From positions 1 to 30,571 of the forward strand of contig CAYHHR010000009.1 of NCBI GenBank assembly GCA_964356495.1: a stretch of 30,571 nt of DNA, given 5' to 3'. The notes under the pieces were generated by a model. That model saw only the letters and a program-made list of their open reading frames with translations, did not search any database and had not been told where the DNA came from. The position numbers and the translations under genes are program-made. Below, piece by piece: positions 14,491 to 22,682 of this stretch (positions are counted from its first letter, which is position 1; the number at the start of each line of letters is the position of its first letter). The stretch comes from JAKANM01 sp964356495. Its GTDB lineage: Bacteria; Patescibacteriota; Patescibacteriia; Magasanikbacterales; GWA2-37-8.

Positions 14491-16184
14491 AGACGTTTGC
14501 TAAATTCAGCGACCAGTTCTTCTGGAAAAAATGGCCGTCCGTCAAATTTCAAAATATTATCAGTAATTTTGATGCCTGTTTTCTCCGCGATCAGCCCCCC
14601 AAGCTGGCCGGAATAATTCAATTCGACATTCACGATTTTTTTTGCTTTTTTTAAATGTTTTGCAATGGACTCTGTCGGAAACGGACTAATCCAGTTGAGG
14701 TGAAGAAAATTAACATTTGGCAGTTGCTTTAGCGCCTCGAGGACAGCGCCCTTGGTGCTCCCCCATCCAACCACCGTCAGCTCGGCATTTTTGGGACCAT
14801 ACAATTTCGGTTCGATCAATTCTTTTCTCGCGCAGGCCGTTAATTTTGTCATTCGCTTTTTCATTTGGGCGTTTTTTGTTTCACTCTCTTCGGTCGAATA
14901 ACCATAAGTATCATGCTCGTCGGAATTACCCATCACATGATTGCCTGATCCGGCCGGAGCGCGCAGAGAAATACCGTCCGGCGACAAAGCGTAACGCTGA
15001 TAATTATTGATTACATCATAGGTAATTTTTCCTTGATCAATTTTGAATTTGGAAGAATCGAGCGGCGCAAAACTTTGGAAACTTTCACAAAGCAACTTGT
15101 CAATCAAAACTACCACCGGCGTTTGATATTTGTCAGCTAGATTGAATGCCTTCATCGTCAAATGGAACGCTTCCTCCGCATCACCGGGCGCGATGATGAT
15201 GCGCGGAAATTCTCCTTGGTGCGCGTGAAGGATAAATCTAAGGTCGCCCTGCTCGGTCCAGGTGGGCAATCCGGTGGCCGGAGCGCCACGCATACCTTCG
15301 ATAATGACTATCGGCGTCTCGGTCATACCGGCGAGGCCGAACGCCTCAGTCATGAGGCAAAATCCGCCGCCGCTTGTCGCAACCATTGATCGCGCGCCGG
15401 CGAAGGACGCGCCAATCGCCATGTTGATAGCGCTAATCTCGTCTTCAGGCTGTTTGTAGATAAATTTGTGTTCCTCCTGCAGTGGAGCCAGGACATGCAG
15501 GATGTTCGAGGTCGGTGTCATCGGATAAATTGCGGAGAATTGCATGCCTCCAGCCAGCGCGCCGAACGCGACTGCTTCATTTCCGTTGACAATCATTTTT
15601 TTGGATGTTTTTATCGGGGACAAAATATGTTTAACTGCCAAGCTATAATGTTTTTTGGCATAATCAAATCCGGCCTTCGCGGCTTCAAAATTTGCTTTTA
15701 CCGATGCTTCGCCTTTTTTTGAAAATTCTTCTTTAATAATGCTGTCAAGGATTTTTAATTCACCGCCGAGTAAAGCAATAGATGCGCCGAGGGCAACGAC
15801 ATCACGGAGCAAAATAGCGCCGAGGCCTCTCGCTAGGCTCATGAACTGAATATCAATATAATGTAGCGACTTTCCGGTCGGCAGATTGAGCTTCAGAGCG
15901 CCGTCATGTATGACCAGGCCGCCTTTTGACATATTTTCGATATGCCGGTCAATTGTTTCCTGATTTAGCGCGACGAGAAAATCAATCGTTTTGTACGGTC
16001 CGCTAATTTTTTCTTTTGAAAAAGTGGTAAAAAAAACATTATGGCCGCCGCGGATTAGCGATGGATATTCAAGATAGGTATAGCAATGATACCCTGATCG
16101 CATCGCAAATTTTGAAAAAATAAAACCGGTTGATGCGATACCATAACCCGCCTCTCCTCCCATGCTAAAAGTAAACTGCTTCAT
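14487..16184 (-). CDS. korA: 2-oxoacid:acceptor oxidoreductase, fused gamma-alpha subunit
   Basis: 565 residues. The first roughly 190 residues (FTFSMGGEAGYGIASTGFIF onward, with YLEYPSLIRGGHN) are the gamma domain. The rest is the alpha domain (VNGNEAVAFGALAGGMQFS, YPMTPTSNILH, ATSGGGFCLMTEAFGLAGM). This gamma-alpha fusion is a known arrangement for 2-oxoacid:ferredoxin oxidoreductases in archaea and anaerobic bacteria. No ferredoxin-like delta domain is present, so electrons probably pass to the flavodoxin encoded two genes downstream. ATGA overlaps join it to the acyl-CoA synthetase upstream and the beta subunit downstream, so the three are one translational unit. Confidence 0.92.
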   Translation of the reverse strand: MKQFTFSMGGEAGYGIASTGFIFSKFAMRSGYHCYTYLEYPSLIRGGHNVFFTTFSKEKISGPYKTIDFLVALNQETIDRHIENMSKGGLVIHDGALKLNLPTGKSLHYIDIQFMSLARGLGAILLRDVVALGASIALLGGELKILDSIIKEEFSKKGEASVKANFEAAKAGFDYAKKHYSLAVKHILSPIKTSKKMIVNGNEAVAFGALAGGMQFSAIYPMTPTSNILHVLAPLQEEHKFIYKQPEDEISAINMAIGASFAGARSMVATSGGGFCLMTEAFGLAGMTETPIVIIEGMRGAPATGLPTWTEQGDLRFILHAHQGEFPRIIIAPGDAEEAFHLTMKAFNLADKYQTPVVVLIDKLLCESFQSFAPLDSSKFKIDQGKITYDVINNYQRYALSPDGISLRAPAGSGNHVMGNSDEHDTYGYSTEESETKNAQMKKRMTKLTACARKELIEPKLYGPKNAELTVVGWGSTKGAVLEALKQLPNVNFLHLNWISPFPTESIAKHLKKAKKIVNVELNYSGQLGGLIAEKTGIKITDNILKFDGRPFFPEELVAEFSKRL

Positions 16185-18334
16185 AATAAATATATCCTGC
16201 CGTCAATAGCGAACGCGTCATATTTCGTCACGATAACGGGGTTGATTTCCATTTCAGGAAAATTTGCATTTATAGCCAGGGCGCAAATCTGCTTAATCAG
16301 ATAAATAAATTTATCAACGGCATATTTATCTCCGCGGAAGCCGCTTAAAATTTTGATGATTTTGGATTTAGTTACAAGATCATTAAGTCCGCCGATGGTC
16401 AGTGGAAAAATTGTAAGATTTTTTTCGTTGATGAGTTCCGCGAAAATACCGCCAGCGCCTACCAACAGAACTCGCCCGAAGGATGGGTCGGTTTTAATGC
16501 CGAGTATGACCTGCAAACCGTCCGGAATAAATTTCTGAATCATAATCGCGGCGTCGTCGCCGTTCTTTCTGATTTCCAAAGCAAGTTTTTGTAATTTTTT
16601 TACCGCGAAGGATAAATCTTCCAGCTTATTTATGTTGGCGTAAATTCCACCGACATCGGTTTTGTGGATTACTTTTGGAGAGATAATTTTTAGTACGACC
16701 GGAAATTCATGATGGTGGACAAATTCCTGCGCCTCGGAAAAGCTGGACACCAGCGCGTAGCGCGGAACATTGATCCCGGCTTCAGAAAAGATTTCATTTG
16801 TTTCATAAGCCGTCAGATTTTTTCGTTCGATTGCGATTCGCGACGCGTAATTATTGATCCTCTTCAGCGCGGAAACAGAAGTTTTCGGCAATTTTATCTC
16901 TGCCGCCTCGCTTTTTTTTAGATTTGAATTTCTCCATTTCCACATCGCTCCAAAGGCGCGAGTCGCGCGCTCCGGGAAACGAAAAGAAGGAATACGCGCC
17001 TTGTTTAGCACGTACTCTCCTTGCGAAATCAAGGCGCCGCCGATGAATGAACAAAGGATAGGCTTCTGATGTTTCCGAGACAGCCGAACTATAACTTCAG
17101 CAGTCTCCTCAATTTCAGTCATCATCTGCGGGGTCAAAATTATAATTACCCCATCAACTTTACTCTCGCTGAGGACAGCGCCAAGCGCCGATTCGTAAAT
17201 TTTTGCCGACGCGTCGCCGAGGACATCAACCGGATTATGAACGGCCGCCGCGCGCGGTAAATGTTTGCACAGAATATTTTTGGTGCGCTGGCTAAGTTTC
17301 GCCAGCTCTAATCCCTCGGAAACTACCAGATCGGCAGAAATGACAGCCGGTCCCCCGGCGTTCGAAATAATCGCTATTCTATTGCCACGAGGCGCTATTT
17401 CCCATGAAAATGCCCGTAGTAAATCAAAGAGATCCTCCAAACCTTCCGCCCTGATCGCGCCAATTTTTTCAACAGCCGCTTCGAAAATATCGTCGTCCCC
17501 TGCCATGGCGCCGGTGTGCGACTGCATCGCGCTCCTGGCTGCCACGGATTTCCCGGGTTTCAAAATTACGATCGGATTTTTGCGTGACAGTGATTTGGCT
17601 TTTTTTATAAAACCTTCTCCAGCCACCACAGATTCCAGGTACATGCCGATCGGTTGATATGGGGAGAGGCCGCCGTTTTTGGGCGGTTTGTATTTTGTTT
17701 TTGCCTCCTCTTGCAGCCAGTATTCAAGAATATCGTTTTCGTTGATGTCAGCTTTGTTTCCGAGCGTGACAAATTCCTTAAAGCCGATGCCGGTCGCCGC
17801 CGCCCAATCAAAAAGGCCGGTCGCGAGCGCTCCAGATTGAGAAGCAAAACGAATGTTCCCGGATTCACGCGGGACACTGCCGAAAGTGGCGTTTAGATGA
17901 GCGGAGTAATTTACAAAACCAAGACAATTTGGCCCTAGAATGTTTAGTTGAAATTTTTTCGCTAGCTCGATAAGTTTTTCTTCCAGTTTCACTCCCTCGC
18001 CGCCAACTTCCTTGAATCCCGCAGCGAACATCAAAATGTTCTTTGTACCTTTCAGCGCGATTTCTTCGATTAGACCGATGCTTACCATCGCCGGGGTCGC
18101 CATGATCGCGAGTCCGGGAACTTTGGGGATGTCGATATAGCGATTGAAGACGCGGTACGATCCGTAGCTTTTCATCCCAGGATTAATCAAGATAATCTCT
18201 CCCCGATAACCAGATTTTTCTAAATTTTTTATGATAACATTGCCGATTTTGTGGGCATGAGAAGACGCGCCCACGATCGCGATTGATGCCGGGTTAAAAA
18301 AGGAATGTAAATTTTTAAGCTCTCCTTTATTCAT
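16181..18334 (-). CDS. ADP-forming acyl-CoA synthetase (acetate/succinate-CoA ligase type)
   Basis: 717 residues, the full alpha-beta fusion. It has an N-terminal CoA-binding Rossmann domain (SIAIVGASSHAHKIGNVI), a succinyl-CoA-ligase-like region (FASQSGALATGLFDWAA, phosphorylated H273 in SHTGAMAG) and a C-terminal ATP-grasp domain (FPVVLKIISPKVIHKTDVGG). It converts acyl-CoA, ADP and phosphate to acid, CoA and ATP, completing substrate-level phosphorylation after the oxidoreductase. An open frame extends to 18370, but the ATG at 18332-18334 is 7 bases after a TATAAT box, and the family motif starts soon after it. Translation from there on a leaderless mRNA is the best model. Confidence 0.9.
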   Translation of the reverse strand: MNKGELKNLHSFFNPASIAIVGASSHAHKIGNVIIKNLEKSGYRGEIILINPGMKSYGSYRVFNRYIDIPKVPGLAIMATPAMVSIGLIEEIALKGTKNILMFAAGFKEVGGEGVKLEEKLIELAKKFQLNILGPNCLGFVNYSAHLNATFGSVPRESGNIRFASQSGALATGLFDWAAATGIGFKEFVTLGNKADINENDILEYWLQEEAKTKYKPPKNGGLSPYQPIGMYLESVVAGEGFIKKAKSLSRKNPIVILKPGKSVAARSAMQSHTGAMAGDDDIFEAAVEKIGAIRAEGLEDLFDLLRAFSWEIAPRGNRIAIISNAGGPAVISADLVVSEGLELAKLSQRTKNILCKHLPRAAAVHNPVDVLGDASAKIYESALGAVLSESKVDGVIIILTPQMMTEIEETAEVIVRLSRKHQKPILCSFIGGALISQGEYVLNKARIPSFRFPERATRAFGAMWKWRNSNLKKSEAAEIKLPKTSVSALKRINNYASRIAIERKNLTAYETNEIFSEAGINVPRYALVSSFSEAQEFVHHHEFPVVLKIISPKVIHKTDVGGIYANINKLEDLSFAVKKLQKLALEIRKNGDDAAIMIQKFIPDGLQVILGIKTDPSFGRVLLVGAGGIFAELINEKNLTIFPLTIGGLNDLVTKSKIIKILSGFRGDKYAVDKFIYLIKQICALAINANFPEMEINPVIVTKYDAFAIDGRIYLL

Positions 18335-18341
18335 GTCGAGT

Positions 18342-18370
18342 ATTATACCATTTTTCAATATACCCGACAA
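18342..18370 (-). promoter_or_regulatory. Promoter of the acyl-CoA synthetase/oxidoreductase operon
   Basis: TTGTCG (18365-18370), 17-base spacer, TATAAT (18342-18347) with a TG-n extension on the minus strand. Only 7 bases separate the -10 from the ATG, so transcription should begin at or one base before the start codon. Confidence 0.75.
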
Positions 18371-18392
18371 CAGCGCTATTTTTTCGATGATT

Positions 18393-18977
18393 CTAGATCT
18401 TTCCGACCAATTCAGTTGATGGCTTTAGGGTTTTATCACCGGGCTTCCAGTTGACCGGACAGACATCAGCGCCATGTTCACGGCAAAATTTGGCGGCCTG
18501 CAATTTACGAAGTAATTCTTTCGGGTTGCGTCCAATGTTATTGTTATGAACTTCATAGGCTTGAATTTTTCCATCCGGATCGATGATAAAACTTCCGCGC
18601 AATGACAGTCCGACGTCCGGTAAATAAACGCCAAGCGCCCGAGATAAAGCGCCGGTCCGATCCGACAACATTGGATATTTAATTTTTGAAATCGATGATG
18701 ACGTATCGTGCCAAGCTTTATGGGCGAAGGCGGTATCGGTGCTGACGCTAACCACCTCGGCGCCTTCTTTTTTAAATTCTTCATAAAGATTCGACAGTTC
18801 CTCTAATTCGGTCGGGCAAACAAACGTAAAATCAGCCGGATAGAAAAAAATCACCAGCCATTTTTTACTTAATTCTGCGAGCCTGATTTTTTTGATGTCA
18901 TTTCCGACAAAGGCGTCAAGCTCGAGATTTGGAAGCCGACTGCCGATCAGGGCGCGCGCTTCGGATGTTGAATCCAT
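18393..18977 (-). CDS. 2-Cys peroxiredoxin (AhpC/Prx1 type)
   Basis: 194 residues. The peroxidatic cysteine is in DFTFVCPTELEEL and the resolving cysteine in GADVCPVNWKPG. FYPADFTF, SVSTDTAFAHKAW and YPMLSDRTGALSRALGVY complete the typical 2-Cys signature. It reduces peroxides using thioredoxin-like donors, which are not encoded here. It lies just upstream of the oxygen-sensitive oxidoreductase operon, where peroxide defence makes sense. A TATAAT box 6 bases before the ATG predicts that transcription starts exactly at the A of ATG. It is divergent from the plus-strand operon at 19103. Confidence 0.94.
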   Translation of the reverse strand: MDSTSEARALIGSRLPNLELDAFVGNDIKKIRLAELSKKWLVIFFYPADFTFVCPTELEELSNLYEEFKKEGAEVVSVSTDTAFAHKAWHDTSSSISKIKYPMLSDRTGALSRALGVYLPDVGLSLRGSFIIDPDGKIQAYEVHNNNIGRNPKELLRKLQAAKFCREHGADVCPVNWKPGDKTLKPSTELVGKI

Positions 18978-18983
18978 AAACTC

Positions 18984-18989
18984 ATTATA
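18984..18989 (-). promoter_or_regulatory. -10 box of the peroxiredoxin gene (leaderless)
   Basis: Perfect TATAAT on the minus strand, six bases from the ATG. No convincing -35 at the right distance. Confidence 0.6.
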
Positions 18990-19050
18990 TTAAAAAAATA
19001 AAAATTACCTCTATACCTTAACAGAGTAAATCGGGGTTGGCAATGTCGAT

Positions 19051-19079
19051 TAGACAAAATCCACCAAAAATCGTATAAT
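19051..19079 (+). promoter_or_regulatory. Promoter of the two-gene unknown operon
   Basis: TAGACA (19051-19056), 17-base spacer, TATAAT (19074-19079) on the plus strand; predicted leader about 17 bases without a Shine-Dalgarno sequence. It is back to back with the peroxiredoxin promoter. Confidence 0.8.
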
Positions 19080-19102
19080 TAGATTGTAAAATAACAGTTC
19101 AT

Positions 19103-19429
19103 ATGTCCAAGGAAGGGATCAAAAAACTAAAAGATTTGCTGAGCCGGATCGTTATTTTTGACGAAGAGTATAAGAATAAAATCATAAACAAAGCCGTAAA
19201 TTTGAACGAGGCCGGATTGCTAAAACTCAGCGATTCATTGGTTGGAGTTGAAAATTGGCAGAAGGAGATTTTCGAAAAGAAACTCAAAGCTGATCCGGAG
19301 TTTTTCCATAAACTTTCAGACTTAGCGCGCGACAAGAATAAAATTCTGCTTCAGCTGAAAAGCGAGATCATGGCAGAAAAGGACCGTGAAAAAATTTCAA
19401 CCGTTTTATCTTTTATTGAGAAATTATGA
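19103..19429 (+). CDS. Unknown small helical protein, first gene of plus-strand operon
   Basis: 108 residues, charged, no signal peptide or membrane segment, predicted almost all alpha helical by its heptad-like spacing (MSKEGIKKLKDLLSRIVIFD, ENWQKEIFEKKLKADPEFFH, DREKISTVLSFIEKL). I do not recognise the family. It is the first gene after a good promoter, and its stop overlaps the ATG of the 785-residue gene (ATGA), which implies coupled synthesis and possibly a complex. It is one of only three plus-strand genes in the window, all in promoter-driven units opposed to the surrounding operons. Confidence 0.7.
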   Translation: MSKEGIKKLKDLLSRIVIFDEEYKNKIINKAVNLNEAGLLKLSDSLVGVENWQKEIFEKKLKADPEFFHKLSDLARDKNKILLQLKSEIMAEKDREKISTVLSFIEKL

Positions 19430-21783
19430 CCTTGCCTGATTCCGAAAATCCAAATCTATCGCCAATGGAAACCGCGCCTTCCGCCGCTTCCAATATTTCG
19501 GTTGAGAAAAATATTGTTCAAGAATATGGCGAGGTGGTCAGTGATCTGCAGAGTGAAATTCCGCCCGGCTTTAAACCTGAATCGGAAAAACACAACGAAT
19601 ATAAACAAAGATTGGAAGAACTTCATCAGAAGCAACTTGAGACGGCCTTGTCTGAAGATGAGCAGGTCGAAGTTGACGACATGAAAAAGAAAATCGACAG
19701 CTTACTGATCGAAGCAAACGAGTCAGTAGTGGAAACCGAAAAATCTCCGGAAGCGGAAATTATTGATGAGTCCGCCGATCCGAAGACCATCGAACGCCTC
19801 GCCCGCGACGTCAGACTAATTAGCGATGTTGAACAATTGGAATCACTCGAGCCGGCTCCCGGAGACGACGAGAATACCTTCAAACACAAACTGGACAGAA
19901 AGCGGGAGATTACCGCCATGATCGAACGTCGTAACTGGGGCAAAGTGTTTGGGAAACTGCAGGAAGGAGACAAGGTTGTCACCGTTCTTGTGCCGGGCGC
20001 GGATTTTTTGAAAATTAAACATCTAAATGATGAGATTTTTGGTTATTCCAGAACTTCGGATGTTCTAGAGCATAGAAAAAAATTGATTGAGGAACAGCTG
20101 GTGAAGGACGGCGGCAACGGCGCTGAAATTTTAAAAACCGACTACCAATCATCCACGATCAAAATCCCATCCGGTAGCGTTCCCGAGGACTACGTGAGCG
20201 ATTTAAACGGTAAATTGAAGAATATCGATACGCTGATGACGAGTTTTATTGAAAATATTGTGAAGGAGGAGCTTGAAAAGTCCAAGAACGACCCGGTCAA
20301 GAGTGAAAAGCTAAATAAATTTCGCGATGAATTGTTGGGTCATCAAACAGACGGCCATGTCGGCCGATCCGGGTATCGAATGACATTTGGTATTGCCGAC
20401 GTTGGCGCTGAAACTATGGCAGGACGGCTTGACGCCCTAAATCAATCAACCCAGGCCGCCAGAACGGTGAGAGGTATTGAGGGAAGCTATGGGGCTGAGT
20501 ATAGCGGTGACCTGGTAGATCAGGAACTTGACGCGATAAAAAACCTGCGCGGCGAACTTCAAGACGAATCAATCACCAACTCGGACGGCATCAGCTTCAA
20601 ACTCTTCAGTAAGGACAAAAATGGTTTTCTCAAATTAAATAGGGATGTTCTGCGCGATGTCAGAAAGGATAAATTCAAGGCTGACAAAAATAGCGAGAAA
20701 ATTTTAGGAGAAGTCACAAAATATGTAAAAAAGATCAACATCATCGATTCCGTCAAGCCGTTTGTTAAGGAGGAGGCGGAGGAGGGCGGAGTATTGCAGA
20801 AGCAGATGAAAGACTACTCTGATTTGACTGATGACTTTTTGAATTTAACGGAAAAAGCACCGGACGATTCGCTGACCGCTGAAGAAAAAGACAAAAAGAA
20901 ACAAGAAGCCGAAAAAGTACGCCGCGAGATCGGCGAAATCATTAAGACTGAGGAAAAAGATCATAATTACTCTTCCGCCGACCAGTTCCATTCCAAGGCG
21001 ACGGAAATCAAAAAGTGCGCTTACCTAAGTCTTGACGTAATCGATGTCGGAGTTGATCAGCTTCTCGAATTTGACCGTTTACTGCAAGAAGCGGAAATTA
21101 AAGGCGGCGGAAAGAGTGCTGCCAGACGTGAGCTACTGGATCAAAAAGCTTCCGAAGCCGGAGATGAAACAACTCAAAAAATGCGGGAGGTGCGCGCCAA
21201 TATTAAAAAGGTTTTGGGCAAACACGGTTTGTTGACAAATGTCGGCAGTGACGAGTATGGAGAGGAAGGGATAGTGCTCGGTCTGGTAGGCGGTGACGAA
21301 ATTACGCTCGCGATTGATACGACGAAATTAGAAAAGGGGCTTACAATCGAAAAATTAATGTTTGAAATTAAAGACGCCACCAATCACGGCAAGGCCGACG
21401 TCAGAATGATAAAAACTGTGGCGGCGGAAGCGACTCGCGATAACACCAGCGTCGACAAACAATCCCAGACGGAATTATTTAAGGGCCATTTGAAAACAAT
21501 TAAAAAAGCGGAGAAAGGCGCGGAGATCGCTAAACACGTCGAAGAAAATGTCCGCAAACTTAATCTGATGATTGAAAAACAGGGTGACAATAAAAAGGTC
21601 ACTGAAATAATCAAGGAAGCCGGACTTGAAAAAATCTTCAAATTGGAAAAAGGCGCGATAAAATCATTTATCGTCGTGATGGAGAAAGATAATGGTTTCG
21701 ATGTTAAGGCCGAAGACCTATCGGTCGATGCCGAGGAACTACAAGAGAAGATCGATGAAATGCGGCGCAAACTTGTCTCCTAG
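19426..21783 (+). CDS. Large hydrophilic protein with a GGDEI motif (possible degenerate GGDEF/palm domain)
   Basis: 785 residues, strongly charged, no membrane segment or signal peptide. Residues 1-150 are acidic and low in complexity, with coiled-coil-prone stretches here and around 470-520. In the C-terminal third, AYLSLDVIDVG (D537 and D540) is followed by a helix-rich insert and then VLGLVGGDEITLAID with G622-G623-D624-E625-I626. The spacing and the hydrophobic strands around both motifs resemble the two metal-binding strands of GGDEF-type nucleotide cyclases; the last residue is I instead of F and there is no obvious inhibitory RxxD site. The domain call is tentative and based on motifs only. 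It is translationally coupled to the 108-residue gene. Confidence 0.75.
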   Translation: MTLPDSENPNLSPMETAPSAASNISVEKNIVQEYGEVVSDLQSEIPPGFKPESEKHNEYKQRLEELHQKQLETALSEDEQVEVDDMKKKIDSLLIEANESVVETEKSPEAEIIDESADPKTIERLARDVRLISDVEQLESLEPAPGDDENTFKHKLDRKREITAMIERRNWGKVFGKLQEGDKVVTVLVPGADFLKIKHLNDEIFGYSRTSDVLEHRKKLIEEQLVKDGGNGAEILKTDYQSSTIKIPSGSVPEDYVSDLNGKLKNIDTLMTSFIENIVKEELEKSKNDPVKSEKLNKFRDELLGHQTDGHVGRSGYRMTFGIADVGAETMAGRLDALNQSTQAARTVRGIEGSYGAEYSGDLVDQELDAIKNLRGELQDESITNSDGISFKLFSKDKNGFLKLNRDVLRDVRKDKFKADKNSEKILGEVTKYVKKINIIDSVKPFVKEEAEEGGVLQKQMKDYSDLTDDFLNLTEKAPDDSLTAEEKDKKKQEAEKVRREIGEIIKTEEKDHNYSSADQFHSKATEIKKCAYLSLDVIDVGVDQLLEFDRLLQEAEIKGGGKSAARRELLDQKASEAGDETTQKMREVRANIKKVLGKHGLLTNVGSDEYGEEGIVLGLVGGDEITLAIDTTKLEKGLTIEKLMFEIKDATNHGKADVRMIKTVAAEATRDNTSVDKQSQTELFKGHLKTIKKAEKGAEIAKHVEENVRKLNLMIEKQGDNKKVTEIIKEAGLEKIFKLEKGAIKSFIVVMEKDNGFDVKAEDLSVDAEELQEKIDEMRRKLVS

Positions 21784-21809
21784 ACAACGAGCTCTGTTGT
21801 TGGACGAGT

Positions 21810-22205
21810 TTATTTTACTTGATTTCCAAATTCTTCATCAGCGACATCCGCGTCCGCGTCTGCTTTAGTCTTATGAATACGACCGTCGAAATGGTTCGGC
21901 GGCGCGTACACCGTATAGACCTTCAGATCCTCAACGCCGGTATTCAGGAAGTTATGTTCAGTGCCTGGGGTTACGACGACCGTGTCGCCGGCGGTGATTT
22001 TTGTTTTCTTGCCGTCTAATACTGCCTTGCCGGAACCGCTCAAAAAAAATAGTGTCTGCTCAACATGCGGATGAGTTTCCTCTCCTATCTCCCCTCCCGG
22101 CGGGATGCTCATTACCACCAGCTGACTTCTTTTTCCAGTAAATAACACGGTGCGGAAGTTCTTATTTTTTTTCGCTTCATTTATAATGTTTGTTTGGTAG
22201 GACAT
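21810..22205 (-). CDS. Cupin-domain protein
   Basis: Small single-domain cupin, about 131 residues from the preferred start. Motif 1 is GEIGEETHPHVEQTLFFLSGSG (as G-x5-H-x-H...E..G) and motif 2 is ITAGDTVVVTPGTEHNFLNTG. These supply the usual His/Glu metal ligands. The substrate is unknown; such proteins include isomerases, dioxygenases and sensors. A longer frame reaches 22247, but MSYQTNIINEAKKNKNFRTV is the usual N-terminus of this subgroup, and an AATAAT box lies 7 bases before this ATG. The C-terminus is a charged tail (KTKADADADVADEEFG). It converges on the plus-strand operon. Confidence 0.8.
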   Translation of the reverse strand: MSYQTNIINEAKKNKNFRTVLFTGKRSQLVVMSIPPGGEIGEETHPHVEQTLFFLSGSGKAVLDGKKTKITAGDTVVVTPGTEHNFLNTGVEDLKVYTVYAPPNHFDGRIHKTKADADADVADEEFGNQVK

Positions 22206-22225
22206 ATGTTCGATTATTTGATAAG

Positions 22226-22255
22226 TTAGATTACCATTAGTATACATTTAAACAT
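22226..22255 (-). CDS. Possible 9-residue leader peptide
   Basis: An ATG 7 bases after GAGGAG (22263-22268 on the minus strand) opens the frame MFKCILMVI and stops 20 bases before the preferred cupin start. A strong Shine-Dalgarno sequence is rare in this window, which makes this spot stand out, but the peptide is too short to confirm. Confidence 0.25.
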   Translation of the reverse strand: MFKCILMVI

Positions 22256-22283
22256 TAAAAATCTCCTCAAAATTGCTGTTTTG

Positions 22284-22652
22284 TCAATGGGTTTGATCAG
22301 AGGTGAGCGACGATGCCACAGAAAATTTCTTGGACAGCAGCTCATGGCAGCGCTTCACCGCTTCGCCCAGATCCCCATTTCTCATCACCACCTTCACAAG
22401 TTCAACTTCCCGGATGTCCTCCCGTGAAAGATTTTTTTCATCCAAAAGTTCCCGAAAGGCGTTTCCAGCTCCTTCCGTCACCCATTTCATCGACAGCGGA
22501 TTTCCAGGATGCTTTTCGTCATGATGTATACCATAGCTCTCCATAACCGCAAATTCTAATTGAAGTTTCTCACGAGTCGTCAACGCGGGTGTAGATTTAA
22601 TTTCTGGCGTCTGTTCACTAGCGCCATCCGGACAGCATGATTTCTCCGACAT
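22284..22652 (-). CDS. Unknown 122-residue protein
   Basis: Not recognised. The N-terminus has an adjacent cysteine pair (MSEKSCCPDG) followed by a low-complexity stretch. The central part (KLQLEFAVMESYGIHHDEKH) and the C-terminal half (FRELLDEKNLSREDIREVEL) look helical and charged; no membrane segment. It starts 30 bases after the phosphorylase stop, without a Shine-Dalgarno sequence, and is probably the next gene of the glycogen operon. A regulatory or accessory role there would be a guess. Confidence 0.6.
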   Translation of the reverse strand: MSEKSCCPDGASEQTPEIKSTPALTTREKLQLEFAVMESYGIHHDEKHPGNPLSMKWVTEGAGNAFRELLDEKNLSREDIREVELVKVVMRNGDLGEAVKRCHELLSKKFSVASSLTSDQTH

Positions 22653-22682
22653 ATATAAAATTTAAAATAATTATTTAAATTT

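Noticed and set aside
15262..15459. Plus-strand frames opposite the oxidoreductase and other large genes
   Set aside because: Antisense to clearly conserved coding sequence, with no promoter or recognisable product.
18335..18370. Extended start of the acyl-CoA synthetase
   Set aside because: The extension covers the promoter itself (TTGTCG and TATAAT); the ATG at 18334 fits both the promoter spacing and the family's N-terminus.
21784..21830. Terminator between the convergent 785-residue gene and the cupin
   Set aside because: Only a 5-bp stem (ACAAC/GTTGT) with a delayed, broken T-run; too weak to call.
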